A stretch of 39,472 bases of DNA from Chara braunii (Eukaryota; Streptophyta; Charophyceae; Charales; Characeae): NCBI GenBank assembly GCA_003427395.1, contig BFEA01000217.1, positions 2,187,411-2,226,882 of the forward strand, in the 5' to 3' direction. Positions 8,486-17,530 of the stretch are shown here, piece after piece. The translations under genes were made by a program, and so were the position numbers. Under the pieces are notes generated by a model. It worked only from the letters and a program-made list of their open reading frames with translations, searched no databases and had not been told where the DNA came from. Each line of letters opens with the position of its first letter. Position 1 is the first letter of the stretch.

Positions 8486-9037
8486 GTGTATATATATGTA
8501 TATATATACATAATAAGATTAGTTTTATTAGTACATATCTTTTTTTTTCCGGTCTGGGCGTACCGCGGGCCGTCCTGACGGCGTCCTGACGGAACAACCC
8601 TGCAGCATCAAATCGACGTGGATATAATTGATGAAGATGTAGAAGAAAAAGATGAAGATGTAGAAGAAAAGTAAGTAAAAGCAAAAAAAGGCGAAAAAGA
8701 AAATAAGGTTGTGCAAAAAAATTGATGACGTTTTGTTTTGTTTGGTTGTTGTCTTCTTTATTTATTTTTTTTCCTCTCTGTCGTGTGGTTGTGTGCATGT
8801 GGGTTGATATGACACACGGGGGTGGGTGCGGCCGCCAACCTACGAGAACGTGTGTGGCAGTGTACACGAGGTTTTGAAGAGGGGGAGTTGTAAGGATGAA
8901 GAAAAAAAAAAAAAAAAAAAAGAACCCTTCATTTTGTCCTTGTTTTTTTTCTGCTTTGCTAGTGGGACCCCACCCCAGTATTCATTCACTCCGGGTAGAC
9001 TTTGCGGACCCCGGCCTCAGTTGTGATTATTTGGATA

Positions 9038-9074
<37 letters not shown>

Positions 9075-9155
9075 TCAGGTTTTGTTTTTGGTATTTTTAT
9101 TATTTTGTTTTTATTTTGTGCACTGATGTGATGATACATATATATATATATATAT
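8486..9155. repeat. Low-complexity and dispersed repeat DNA, no gene
   Basis: Contains a TA tract (8488-8513), a GAAGATGTAGAAGAAAAAGATG short duplication (8631-8670), and a block at about 8775-8900 related to 880-1060. Poly-A tracts lie at 8899-8921 and 9042-9072. The reading frames here are low-complexity and show no recognisable domain. Confidence 0.4.
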
Positions 9156-9345
9156 GCTACCAAGCGGGTCGCCCCAGGTGACCCTATTTTCCCGGAAGGC
9201 CCGGCCGTGCAAGGACCACGAAAGCTCCAGGCAATAAATAATAAATGAAAAAAAAAGAAAAAGAAAAAAAAAAAACACAACTATGTTATGCAGAAAAAAA
9301 AATTGAAGCTCCAGTGCCCCAGGGCCACATCGAATTTCTTTATGA
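9156..9345. mobile_element. TAGGCTACC-family MITE, truncated copy
   Basis: GCTACCAAGCGGGTCGCCCC at 9156 follows a TA tract and matches the left end of the copy split by PLE-1, including the GGCCCGGCCGTGCAAGGACCA block. The interior reaches ACATCGAATTTCTTTATGATG, then the right end is missing. Confidence 0.55.
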
Positions 9346-9394
9346 TGTTTATATATGAAAACAAAGTAAGAAAAATATATATATATATTTTTTT

Positions 9395-9679
9395 TTGCAA
9401 AAAAAAAATAATAATTATATAATCATTCCTTGTAATTATTTTTTATCCTTTTTCGTTCCTTCTTTTCTTTTTTTGTTTTGTCATTTTCGCCTTTGCGCTC
9501 TGATTCATAGTGTGAGAAGTCCCACATGCAAGCAAAAATATCCCACATGCAAGCAAACATGTCCCTTATGTGTTGGGGCGAGACAGGTAGAGTATAACAA
9601 ACGAGCGGTTATGATATGTATATATATATATATATTTATATTTATTTATTCATATATATGTATACATATGTATATATAG
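9395..9679. repeat. Dispersed repeat with CATGCAAGCAAACATGTCC units
   Basis: Contains CACATGCAAGCAAAAATATCC, CACATGCAAGCAAACATGTCC and the downstream GGGGCGAGACAGGTAGAG block. Related copies are at 13590-13830 (reverse), 35330-35650 and 36241-36700. It is non-coding, ends in a TA-rich tract (about 9617-9679), and is of unknown class. Confidence 0.5.
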
Positions 9680-10030
9680 TCAAACAAACCTGCCCGGTAA
9701 ATAGTAGGCAGAGAGGGAGAAGAGGACAACAAACGAGGGGTTGTGGCAAACTGTTTCGTCGGAGTTTCACCGACTCATCAGGAGGCTGAACCCTCAACAG
9801 TTTGCAAAATCCCCTAATTGATTACATTGTAAGTGATAATCCACCTTCACTTTGGCTATGGTTAAGCATCAACGATTGCCCGACAACTGATACCCTGAGG
9901 TGGGCAACAACCACTGCTCTCAAGGTACCTGTGGCAAACGTCAAAGCAGACCATCACTCACCCACACCGGATGGAAAACTCTACAGAGTGTCGGTTCACA
10001 CCCCATCACAAGCAAGCAAAACCCCCACGT
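9680..10030 (-). repeat. Retrozyme-like monomer, inverted and longer
   Basis: On the minus strand it carries the same landmarks as the arrays at 1855 and 15202: TGTGATGGGGTGTGAACCGA, the hammerhead, then CCCCTCGTTTGTTGTCC. It has roughly 95 extra bases (about 9855-9945) between the segments corresponding to TGGTCTGCTTTGAC and AACCATAGCCAAAG, absent from array monomers. That insert contains GGTATCAG on the minus strand, a short match to plant initiator-tRNA primer sites that could be chance. Confidence 0.65.
9746..9805 (-). ncRNA. Type III hammerhead ribozyme, intact, with covarying stem III
   Basis: Read on the minus strand, stem III is GCAAACTGT with ACAGTTTGC, nine Watson-Crick pairs. The two G.U pairs of the array copies have become A-U and G-C. 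Stem I is GAGG/CCTC with loop GTTCAG. The core CTGATGA and GAAAC are intact. Stem II is GTCGG/CCGAC. Predicted cleavage is after GTT. Confidence 0.87.
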
Positions 10031-10094
10031 GTATATATATGCATATATATACGTCTATATATGTATGTCATGTCATTGGATCAGTACCTCTGGC

Positions 10095-10190
10095 CTCAGC
10101 CCTCCTCCGTGCAAGCACGAATTCGAACCGGCGACCTCGGCCTCAAGAGCCAAGTATCGGAACCACTACAGCCAGGATACGGTGTTCAAA
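10095..10190 (-). repeat. tRNA-derived SINE-like sequence with A and B boxes
   Basis: On the minus strand, TGGCTGTAGTGGTT (A-box-like) is followed about 40 bases later by GGTTCGAATTC (B-box-like, near 10120-10131 on +). A CTTGGCTCTTGAGGCCGAG stretch lies between, in the position of anticodon and variable arms. This looks like a tRNA-related RNA polymerase III promoter, as in SINEs. No clean cloverleaf or tail is visible, so a functional tRNA is unlikely. Confidence 0.45.
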
Positions 10191-10521
10191 AGTGGAACCA
10201 TACCGGTCGTGATGTCCGCCCCACTAATACAAGGCTGTAGTGTCCACACTCAACGCACACCACACACAATACCACACGGATGCTGACAATCACCGCACAC
10301 TTCGATCCAAGTAGCACATGACCCCCATCGGTATATGTATATGAATATATGTATGTATATGGTCGGTAATTGTGTGCATACAGGCATTGCGGCTTGATGT
10401 ACCAAAATAAAATCAAAACAAAACTAGAAAACACTGGTATTTATGTATAAAAACAAGGTAAAGAAAAAATGGTTTTATTTTATTGTTTTTTGTTATTATT
10501 CCTTGTAAAAGAAAAAACGTG
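10191..10521. other. Intergenic, no recognised feature
   Basis: Mixed sequence with CACACACA-like and TA-rich stretches (10330-10362). The GTGCATACAGGCATTGCGGC segment (10373-10392), with CTTGATGTACCAAAATAAAATC after it, resembles part of the repeat near 36375-36410. No gene is supported. Confidence 0.4.
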
Positions 10522-10529
10522 ACGTGCAA

Positions 10530-11273
10530 CAAGGTTGCCGGCGTTCGGGACGGGCCGGACGCCCAATCGCTCGGCACCCCCTCTCTATGCGTTCGGCCGA
10601 ACGCGGACCCAAACAAAAAAAAAAAAAAAACAAATCCAAAAAATATGAAAAATATGTATGTTATGCAGAAGAATAAACTAAATAACATTTGCCTCAACGT
10701 TGCATCCAAGTTCTTTACCAAATTTGAAATAAAAATGAGATACTAAAAATAAATAATAATAATAAAAATTAAAAAAAATAAAACGAGAATGAAATTATTA
10801 AGTGGGCGAGCACCTATTTGACACCGCCATCCTTGGCAATTTTTCATTTTTTTTTGGCTGTGACAAATGCCATGAAAATTTATATATTTGTATCTTACAT
10901 AATAGAGAATCGACAAATAAAGTTTGAAAAAATAATATTTTTTTTCATGCACTAAAATATAGGAAAATTAAAAAATGAAAAGAAAAAAAAAAAACAAATT
11001 AGTGAGTGGGCAAGCAAGTTTTGACACCATCATCTATGTCGATTTTTTTTTTTTTTTTTTGGCTGAACAGAATGGCTTCAAAATTAAGAGGTGATACCTT
11101 ACATCACAAAGAACTCACAAAAAAAAATCAAAAAAATATAATAATATTTAGGTGCCAAAATATTTTTTTGCCGGGTCTGAACCCCTTTAGGTTCCAGCCT
11201 GTACGAGAATTCGAACGCCCGAACATTCGGGGGTCAGCTTAGTGGCCTCCGTACGTCCGGCCCGGCAACCCTG
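10530..11273. mobile_element. hAT-like non-autonomous element with 8-bp duplication ACGTGCAA
   Basis: It begins CAAGGTTGCCGG and ends CCGGCAACCCTG. The perfect direct repeat ACGTGCAA lies immediately outside (10522-10529 and 11274-11281). Because this target is not a TA tract, the 8-bp duplication is unambiguous and supports the hAT assignment for the family. GC-rich ends with GTTCGG/CCGAAC motifs flank two A/T-rich subrepeats (cores near 10821 and 11022). No transposase is encoded. Confidence 0.85.
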
Positions 11274-11281
11274 ACGTGCAA

Positions 11282-11580
11282 TAAGTTTTCGAACTGGCAA
11301 CAGTAGAGGAAACAAAGCATGCCATAAAATCACATTCATAGAGACTCGAAGAGAAAACGCGAAGCGTCTGCACTTCGTGTCACGTTTGCTTTTCGTGTTC
11401 AACTTGTCTTGTTGCACTTCATGCCTTGAGCTGTGATGCAAGCCCCCTGGCGCTTATAGGAGATGAGGCGGCTCAAAGAGCGGTCGTTTTCGGGGAAGCA
11501 TACCCGGCAGCCCTTCGGTCGTGCGCACTTGAAAAAGCACGTGAATGCACGCTGGCCTTCGACCCTCTGCCTGTGCACGG
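11282..11580. other. Unrecognised non-repetitive stretch
   Basis: About 300 bp of balanced composition, unlike the A/T-rich repeats around it. An open frame at 11426-11580 is short and I recognise no domain. It could be a fragment of organelle or host DNA. Confidence 0.25.
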
Positions 11581-12517
11581 GCTGAACGCCCGAATCCAAA
11601 CGCCGGAACCCGAACGCCCGAACATATGGGACCCCCTTGGGATGTGTTCGGCCATTCTCGCCGAACGCGGACCAAAAGAAAAAAACAAAAATTCAAAAAA
11701 ATCTGAAAAAACGATCTGTTAAAAAAAAAAAAAAAAAGATTTGCATGAGCATTACACCCAAATTCCTTACCCAATTTGAAATAAAAACAAAATACGAAAA
11801 ATAAATACTAATAATTAAATAAATGAAAATTAAATTTAGTGAGTGCACGAGCACGTTTTTGACACCGCCATTTTTGGCGATTTTTCATTTTTTTTTTTGT
11901 ATAGCTAAATGCCCTGAAAATTTACATATGTGTACTTCACAATGTCACATAATGCAAAACCCACTAAAAAGTTTCAAAAAGTAATAAAATTGTTTAAACC
12001 CCGAACTAAAGTGAAAACAAAAAGTAAAAAGTGAAAAAAAAACGTGGGCGAGCACGTTTTGAGACCGCCATCTTTGGCGATTTTTAATTCTTACTTGGCG
12101 AATCCAAATGACTTGAAACTTTATAGGCATGTACCTCACGTCATAGAGAACTCACAAAAAAACAGTTCAGAAAAAACTATTTATTTTTAGGCCCCGCAAT
12201 AAAGTGAAAACAGAAAGTAAAAAGTAAAAACAAAAAACAAAATAGTGAGTGGGAGAGTACGTTTTGACACCGCCATCTTTGGCGATTTTTAATTTTTGTT
12301 CGGCTAAGCCAAATGACTTCAAAATTTATAGGCATATACCTCACATCATAGAGAACTCGCGAAAACCAATTGAGAAAAACAAACATATTTGTAGGCCCCG
12401 AAATAAGTATTGGCGGGGGCCGAATATCGACTCGTTCGGACCCCGTACGGGACCCCGAATGCCCGTACGTACGAAGGTCAGCCCGGGGAGCTCCGTACGT
12501 CCAGGCTGGTGACCCTG
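11581..12517. mobile_element. hAT-like element, GGTGACCCTG-ended subfamily, left end damaged
   Basis: The right end is CTGGTGACCCTG at 12506-12517. The left block CTGAACGCCCGAAT at 11581 has the usual GTTCGG/CCGAAC motifs but lacks a recognisable terminus. The interior holds three subrepeats with cores GACACCGCCATTTTTGGCG, GAGACCGCCATCTTTGGCG and GACACCGCCATCTTTGGCG at about 11860, 12061 and 12266. Confidence 0.65.
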
Positions 12518-13189
12518 TATATATGTATATATATGTGTACAAAAAAACATTCAAAAAAAAACTTATTTTTAAGCCCCGAAATAAGTCCACTTTCATGTCG
12601 GCCGAATGCTGTCGCGTTCGGACCCCGTACGGGACCCTAGGCTGGTGACCCTATATATATATGTCGTACCCATCGTAAGTCCACTTTCATGTCGCTACGC
12701 CGAAATAAAATAAAATTTATATACATTTCCAAGGCCTTTGGTTGTGCAAAAAAAATAATAAAATCGCGATAGACGGTGGTCTCGAACACATGCTCGCTCA
12801 CTCAGTAATTTCAATTGTCAATTTTTTTTTTCTTTTTTCAATCTTACTTTCTTTGTTATATTTTTATCCATTATGAGTTTTTTTTTTTCGGAGTTTTTTT
12901 ACGATCGAGCTCTCAAAGCCAAAGCAATCTAATATACTCGAAAAAAAGCAAAGGCCGTAGGCTCGCTAGCTAGAGAAAGATTAATCACTACAACGATACT
13001 TTTTTCTATTTTTTCAAGCATCGCTTTAGTTTTTGGCTTTATGGTTATTTCTTTGTTTTATTTTTATCTAATACTTGGGAAGGAGTTCGGATGTAATGCT
13101 AAGACAAGGCCTGAACGACCGAACATATCCCGAAGAGGTTCCGTACGTTCGGGCGTTCGCGTTCGGACGATCGAGCAGTCCTGAACGGT

Positions 13190-13265
<76 letters not shown>
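12518..13265. repeat. Element-end fragments and (AT)n microsatellite
   Basis: 12518-12660 contains a second GACCCCGTACGGGACCC end block, finishing GGCTGGTGACCCT. 13081-13190 is another GTTCGGGCGTTCG-rich block. 13193-13265 is an uninterrupted AT repeat of about 73 bases. The sequence between them shows nothing recognisable. Confidence 0.55.
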
Positions 13266-13267
<2 letters not shown>

Positions 13268-13860
13268 CCAAAAAAACAATTTAGTGGTCCGAACCTGACG
13301 AGGATTGACCCTGACCGCAAATCATATTGAAACTATAAATCATAGTTTTTCTTTGATTTATGAAGAGTTACGTACGATATGCGCTATATGCGTCTAGATT
13401 TTGAAGGCATTTTAGGAAGCTAAAAAACTTGAAAAATCAACAAAGATAACAATGTCGAAACGTGCTAAAAACCGAATTTGTTTTTGTTTTTCGTTTCACT
13501 TCTGAAGTTATGTTTTGTTATTTTGATGCATCAAATATTTTATTATTTTTGAAATTTTTTGTATTCGTTTTCATTATATTAAATACACATCTGCAATTTC
13601 TTATGGCATTTGGAAATCATAAGATGAAATGCAAAACCACGATGCCTCGTCATACACAAATACTGATCTTTTCAAGTTTCATTTTGATTTATTTTGGTGC
13701 GTCAAGCCGCAGTGCCTCTGCACACATAAATATCACACCGCTTGTTTGTTATCTTGTACTTGTCTGACTCCAATACATGAGGGGCAATGTGTGCTTGCAT
13801 GTCAACTTGTTACACTGTGAAAATGACAAAACAAAAAAAATAAACGAAGGAAGGAAAAAA
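13266..13860. repeat. A/T-rich DNA with reverse copy of the CATGCAAGC repeat
   Basis: About 13590-13830 contains the reverse of the dispersed repeat at 9395, including TGCTTGCATGTCAACTTGTTACACTGTG. The remainder is A/T-rich with no supported gene. Confidence 0.4.
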
Positions 13861-13873
13861 AATTGAGTCGTTT

Positions 13874-13973
13874 AAATAGGCCCAGAAATCACACATTTCT
13901 CTAAATCGTTATATCATACTTCTACATATCCATTTAAGGGAAAGTATTTTCGTAACGGATGACCCTCAAAACC
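13874..13973 (-). pseudogene. nad9: Mitochondrial nad9 fragment (NUMT)
   Basis: On the minus strand the translation reads [19 protein letters not shown], a TGA, then YNDLEKCVISGPI. This corresponds to the conserved C-terminal part of NADH dehydrogenase subunit 9 of plant mitochondria, a peripheral-arm subunit of complex I. The TGA replaces an Arg codon expected from the family, an apparent C-to-T change. It joins directly to a nad2 fragment at GF, a junction not expected in a normal gene. About 33 codons only. It is a nuclear copy of mitochondrial DNA, not functional. Confidence 0.75.
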
Positions 13974-14200
13974 AAAACCAATTAAAAGGTAACCTACATG
14001 ACCAATAGAACTATAAGCTAAAAGTTTTTTTACTTTGTTTTGAGTCATTGCGGCTAATGCTCCTAATATCATTGTAGCAATACTAAAAAAAAAAAAAATT
14101 GTTTGTCATGTTGGATCATAAAAATCAAAAAGAAAAACACGTAACATATTTGCAAGAACAACAATATGAGGTGTTATAGAAAAGAAAGCTTTTGGTTTAT
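13974..14200 (-). pseudogene. nad2: Mitochondrial nad2 fragment (NUMT)
   Basis: Minus-strand translation contains KPKAFFSITPHIVVLANMLR, FLFDFYDPT, a TGA where Trp is expected, then [20 protein letters not shown] and [17 protein letters not shown]. These are conserved transmembrane segments of NADH dehydrogenase subunit 2 (complex I, proton-pumping arm). A T/A run near 14090-14099 on + is expanded. The fragment covers roughly 75 residues and fuses to nad9 at its C-terminal end. Stops and fusion show a decayed nuclear insertion. Confidence 0.85.
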
Positions 14201-14227
14201 TATAACAACAAATTACAAATTATTACA

Positions 14228-14447
14228 CCAAATTACAAGTGGATGAAATCGATCAAGTGGTTTCAGTAGACGATGAAATTGTGAGTGTTTATGGATTGAA
14301 CAAGATTCAAGCTGGAGAAATGGTCGAATTTTCCAGTAGTGTTAAAGGAATGACACAGAATCTAGAAAGCGAGAGTGAAGGAATTGTGGTTTTTTGTAGT
14401 GATACTACCATTAAAGAAGATGTTGTCAAATGTACTGGATCTAGATA
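14228..14447 (+). pseudogene. atp1: Mitochondrial atp1 fragment (NUMT)
   Basis: Translation reads LQVDEIDQVVSVDDEIVSVY, then GLNKIQAGEMVEFSSSVKGM, then SEGIVVFCSDTTIKEDVVKC and TGS. This matches the N-terminal beta-barrel region of the ATP synthase F1 alpha subunit of plant mitochondria, with substitutions at positions usually conserved (for example DDEIVSV where the family has GDGIARV). The start codon and the nucleotide-binding domain are absent. The frame is open for about 70 codons, but the fragment is unrelated in order to its neighbours. Confidence 0.85.
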
Positions 14448-14514
14448 GTCACCTATCATACGGCTCTCTATTCTACTTGCTTCGTAGTTCCAGTCTTCGC
14501 GTGAGTGAGTTGAG

Positions 14515-14626
14515 TGATAGACCAAAGTCAATAAAAGAAAATGCAAGAGCGCTCAGACACAAGCATCTACCCCTTATGAAATCTTAGGTGTCAAGGTGTG
14601 GGTCTCATATTCATAAAATCAACCAA
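14515..14626 (+). pseudogene. rps3: Mitochondrial rps3 C-terminal fragment (NUMT)
   Basis: The frame ending TAA near 14617 reads ...AQTQASTPYEILGVKVWVSY then S, which fits the C-terminus of mitochondrial ribosomal protein S3 (family ending like STPYGISGVKVWISYS). It is followed at once by rpl16, the usual mitochondrial order. Upstream (14450-14510) I see no clear rps3 match, so the fragment starts inside the gene. Confidence 0.7.
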
Positions 14627-14634
14627 AACACATA

Positions 14635-15010
14635 TGTTATATCCAAAACGTACAAAATTTCGTACATATCAGAAAGGAAGAAGCAAAGGCTCCCACGTGG
14701 TGGCACAACTTTGTTTTGGAAAATATGGTCTTAAAAGTTATGAAGTAGGTCGCATATCATATTAAGGAATTGAAGCGGCGCGTCGTGCCATCACGAGGAA
14801 ATTTCAGAGAAATGGTAAAATATTTGTGAGAGTTTTTTCGGATATTCCTATTACCAACAAACCTACAAAAGTAAGGATGAGAAAAGGAAAAGGAAACCCT
14901 ACAGGTTGGATTGCTCGTGTTTCCCAAGGTCAATTTTTTTTGATACGTTCGAACAACCTCGATAAGGTTGCAAAATTTGCCATGAACATATCGTTCTCGT
15001 AGCAGAGTTT
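14635..15010 (+). pseudogene. rpl16: Mitochondrial rpl16 fragment (NUMT)
   Basis: From ATG near 14637 the translation runs MLYPKRTKFRTYQKGRSKGS, LCFGKYGLKSYEVGRISY, a [43 protein letters not shown] and [16 protein letters not shown]. These are the hallmark stretches of mitochondrial ribosomal protein L16, which helps form the peptidyl-transferase region of the large subunit. One in-frame stop and a diverged C-terminus (about 14930-15000) mark it as a pseudogene. Its position after rps3 preserves the ancestral mitochondrial cluster. Confidence 0.87.
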
Positions 15011-15201
15011 AAAGCTTCACCCGACACTTCCAGAAATCCGATTGTAGAAGGGCCACGCCCTCTGTCATCGATTCGGGACTGCCGCCCTTCAGTTCCCTTA
15101 TTACAGTGACTCTATTGATCTTCTCATTATCATTATCGAGAAAGGTCGATCACGTGATTGCATATTCGTCGATGTCGAAGGCGCCCATGTCGGTGGTGAA
15201 A
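15011..15201. other. Unrecognised sequence between NUMT and retrozyme array
   Basis: Balanced composition, no recognisable gene. It may be more organelle DNA or host flank. The retrozyme-like repeat begins at about 15202 (GGTCAGGTCGAGCGGCAGTG). Confidence 0.3.
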
Positions 15202-15453
15202 GGTCAGGTCGAGCGGCAGTGGTCGGGGCCGTTACTAGGCGGCCATGCTGTGCCTCTAGTGCCAATGGCGTGTCTGGAGTGTATTTTTTGGCTGTGACAG
15301 ACCTTTTTTTGTTTCGTGGATGTTTTGCTGGCTTGTGATGGGGTGTGAACCGACAGTCTGTAGAGTTTTCCATCTGGTGTGGGTGAGTGATAGTCTACTT
15401 TGATTTTGGTTAAGGTAGATTATCATTTACAGTGTAATCAGTGAGGGGATTCT

Positions 15454-15513
15454 GCGGACTGTTGAGGGTTCAGCCTCCTGATGAGTCGGTGAAACTCCGA
15501 CGAGACAGTTTGT
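15454..15513 (+). ncRNA. Type III hammerhead ribozyme with A14 change
   Basis: All stems are present: GCGGACTGT/ACAGTTTGT, GAGG/CCTC, GTCGG/CCGAC. CTGATGA is intact. The GAAAC core reads GAGAC, changing A14 (15504), so activity is doubtful. Confidence 0.75.
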
Positions 15514-15878
15514 CACAGCCCCTCATTTGTTGTCCTCTTCTCTCTCTCTACCTACGGTTTACCGGGCAGTTCTGATTGTGACGATATATGCTACGACTTC
15601 GCTAGCTTCCTGCTACGTTTTTTTCCGGTCAGGTCGAGCGGCAGTGGTCGAGGCCGTTACTAGGCGACCATGTTGTGCCTCTAGTGCCAGCGGCGTGTCT
15701 GGAGTGTATTTTTTGGCTGTGACAAACCTTTCTTTGTTTCGTGGATATTTTGCTGGCTTGTGATGGGGTGTGAACCGACAGCCTGTGGAGTTTCCCATCT
15801 AGTGTGGATTAGTGATAGTCTACTTTGATTTTGGTTAAGGTAGATTATCATTTACAGTGTAATTAGTGAGGGGATTGT

Positions 15879-15938
15879 GCAGACTGTTGAGGATTCAGCC
15901 TCCTGATGAGTCGGTGAAACTCCGACGAAACAGTTTGT
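15879..15938 (+). ncRNA. Type III hammerhead ribozyme, intact core
   Basis: Stem III GCAGACTGT (15879-15887) pairs with ACAGTTTGT (15930-15938). U17 is at 15888. Stem I is GAGG-ATTCAG-CCTC. CTGATGA, GTCGG/CCGAC stem II and GAAAC are all intact. Predicted to self-cleave if transcribed. Confidence 0.85.
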
Positions 15939-16052
15939 CACAGCCCCTCGTTTGTTGTCCTCTTCTCTCTCTCTGCCTACGGTTTACCCGGCGGTTCTGT
16001 TTGTGACGATATATATATATACACACACAGGGTACATATATATATATACACA

Positions 16053-16892
16053 CAGGGTTGCCGGCATTCGGGACGGGCCGAATGCCCGAACCCGAACGTC
16101 CGAACGTACGGGACCCCTTCGGAAGGCGTTCGGCCGTTCGAGCTGAACGCGGACAAAAAAANNNNNNNNNNNNNNNNNNNNNNNNNNNNNNNNNNNNNNN
16201 NNNNNNNNNNNNNNNNNNNNNNNNNNNNNNNNNNNNNNNNNAAAAAAAAAAAAAAAACGTTTTCAAGCAATTCCGAAAACAAACTATGTTATGGAGAAAA
16301 ATAAACTAAACAACATTTGCGTGGGCACTACATCCAAATTCTTTACCAAATTAGAATTAAAAATCAAATACAGAAAATAAACACTATGATAAAAATAAGA
16401 AAAAATAAAAGGAGAATGAAAATGAGTTAGTGTGCCAGCACCTTTTCGACACCGCCATCTTTGCTGATTTTTAATTATTTTTTGGCATTGACAAATGCCC
16501 TGAAAATTTACAGATATGTACCTTACATAATCAATAACTGATTAAAATTTTTTCAAAAACTAATAAAATTGTTTAGGCCCGAAATAAAGTGAAAACAAAA
16601 CATTAAAAGTGAAAAAAACAAAATAGTGAGTGAGCGAGCACGTTTTGACACCCCCATCTTTGACGATTTTTAATGTTTTTTTGGCTTAGTAGAATAGCTT
16701 CAAAATTTATAGGTGTGTAGGTTACATCATAGAGAACTCACAAAAAACAATTCAGAAAACAAAACTTATTTTTAGGCCCCGAAAATGTTTTTGACGGGGG
16801 CCGAACTTGGAGGTGTTCGGCCTCCGAACAGGACCCCGAACGCCCGAACGTTCAGGGGCCAGCGGGGGGGCCCCCGAACGTTCAGTCATGTA

Positions 16893-16897
<5 letters not shown>
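16053..16897. mobile_element. hAT-like element with an assembly gap
   Basis: Starts CAGGGTTGCCGG and ends GTAACCCT, between TA/CA tracts. The GTTCGG/CCGAAC end blocks and two subrepeats (cores near 16449 and 16656) match the family. An 80-N gap (16162-16241) sits in the poly-A after the left block, so its true length is uncertain. Confidence 0.65.
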
Positions 16898-16923
<26 letters not shown>

Positions 16924-17045
16924 CGTTTGTTGTCCTCTTCTCTCTCTCTGCCTTCGGTTTTAACGGGCAGTTCTGTTTGTGACTATATATATATATATAT
17001 CGTCAAGTAGAACTGCCCGGTAAACCGTAGGCAGAGATATATACA
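16898..17045. repeat. TA tracts with two opposed retrozyme-repeat scraps
   Basis: TCGTTTGTTGTCCTCTTCTC to GTTTGTGAC (16924-16983) is a short + copy of the retrozyme monomer. GAACTGCCCGGTAAACCGTA (about 17010-17029) is the same region inverted. Both are embedded in TA repeats and read as deletion remnants. Confidence 0.6.
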
Positions 17046-17235
17046 CAGGGTTGCCAGGCCGAACGTACGGAGGCCCCTAAGCTGACCCCCGAACGTTCAG
17101 GCGTTCGGGTCCCCGTACGGGGTCCGAACCTGAAGGGGTTCGGACCCCGCGAAAATTATTTTGGCACTCAATTTTATTTTTTTTTCTAAAACTATTTCTG
17201 TCAGTTCTTTTTGATGTAAAGTATCTCCCTCGTAA
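17046..17235. mobile_element. hAT-like element, left end only
   Basis: CAGGGTTGCCAGGCCGAACG at 17046 begins a terminal block nearly identical to that at 36717. The element breaks off near 17235 after GTAAAGTATCTCCCTCGTAA. Confidence 0.65.
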
Positions 17236-17530
17236 CCACTGCCAGTATTTACTCTTAGGTGCCCACGTAGTGGTGGGTGCCACAAGATCTCTTCGATATC
17301 AACGTCTTCAGATAAGGACAGGGGCGCAGAGGTTAGGCAGCGAAGTAGTATCATTGAGTTAACTCAGTTTATAGATACGGTCGCCTTTGGCATATCTATA
17401 TAGAGACTCAAGCGACGCCTTCGGCGCCTTCGGTCGGGGACCCGGCTCTAGGAATTGTTACAAACGATATTCCAGACTGCTTGGTGATAATGAATGCAAA
17501 TCAGAATTCCATGGCCATACTTTCTATTTA
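17236..17530. other. Unrecognised sequence
   Basis: Balanced composition, with a GCGACGCCTTCGGCGCC inverted repeat near 17412. No gene is recognised. It could be another organelle or host fragment. Confidence 0.25.

Larger units (their letters stand above)
15202..16012 (+). repeat. Retrozyme-like tandem array 2
   Basis: Starts inside a monomer at GGTCAGGTCGAGCGG and carries hammerheads at 15454-15513 and 15879-15938, a period of 425 bp (stem II starts at 15485 and 15910). Monomer content equals array 1. It ends GTGACGATATATATATATAC, going into a TA/CA microsatellite exactly where array 1 ends. Non-coding. Confidence 0.75.

Noticed and set aside
13064-13320. Frames with long Tyr-Ile repeats
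   Set aside because: Translation of the (AT)n microsatellite.
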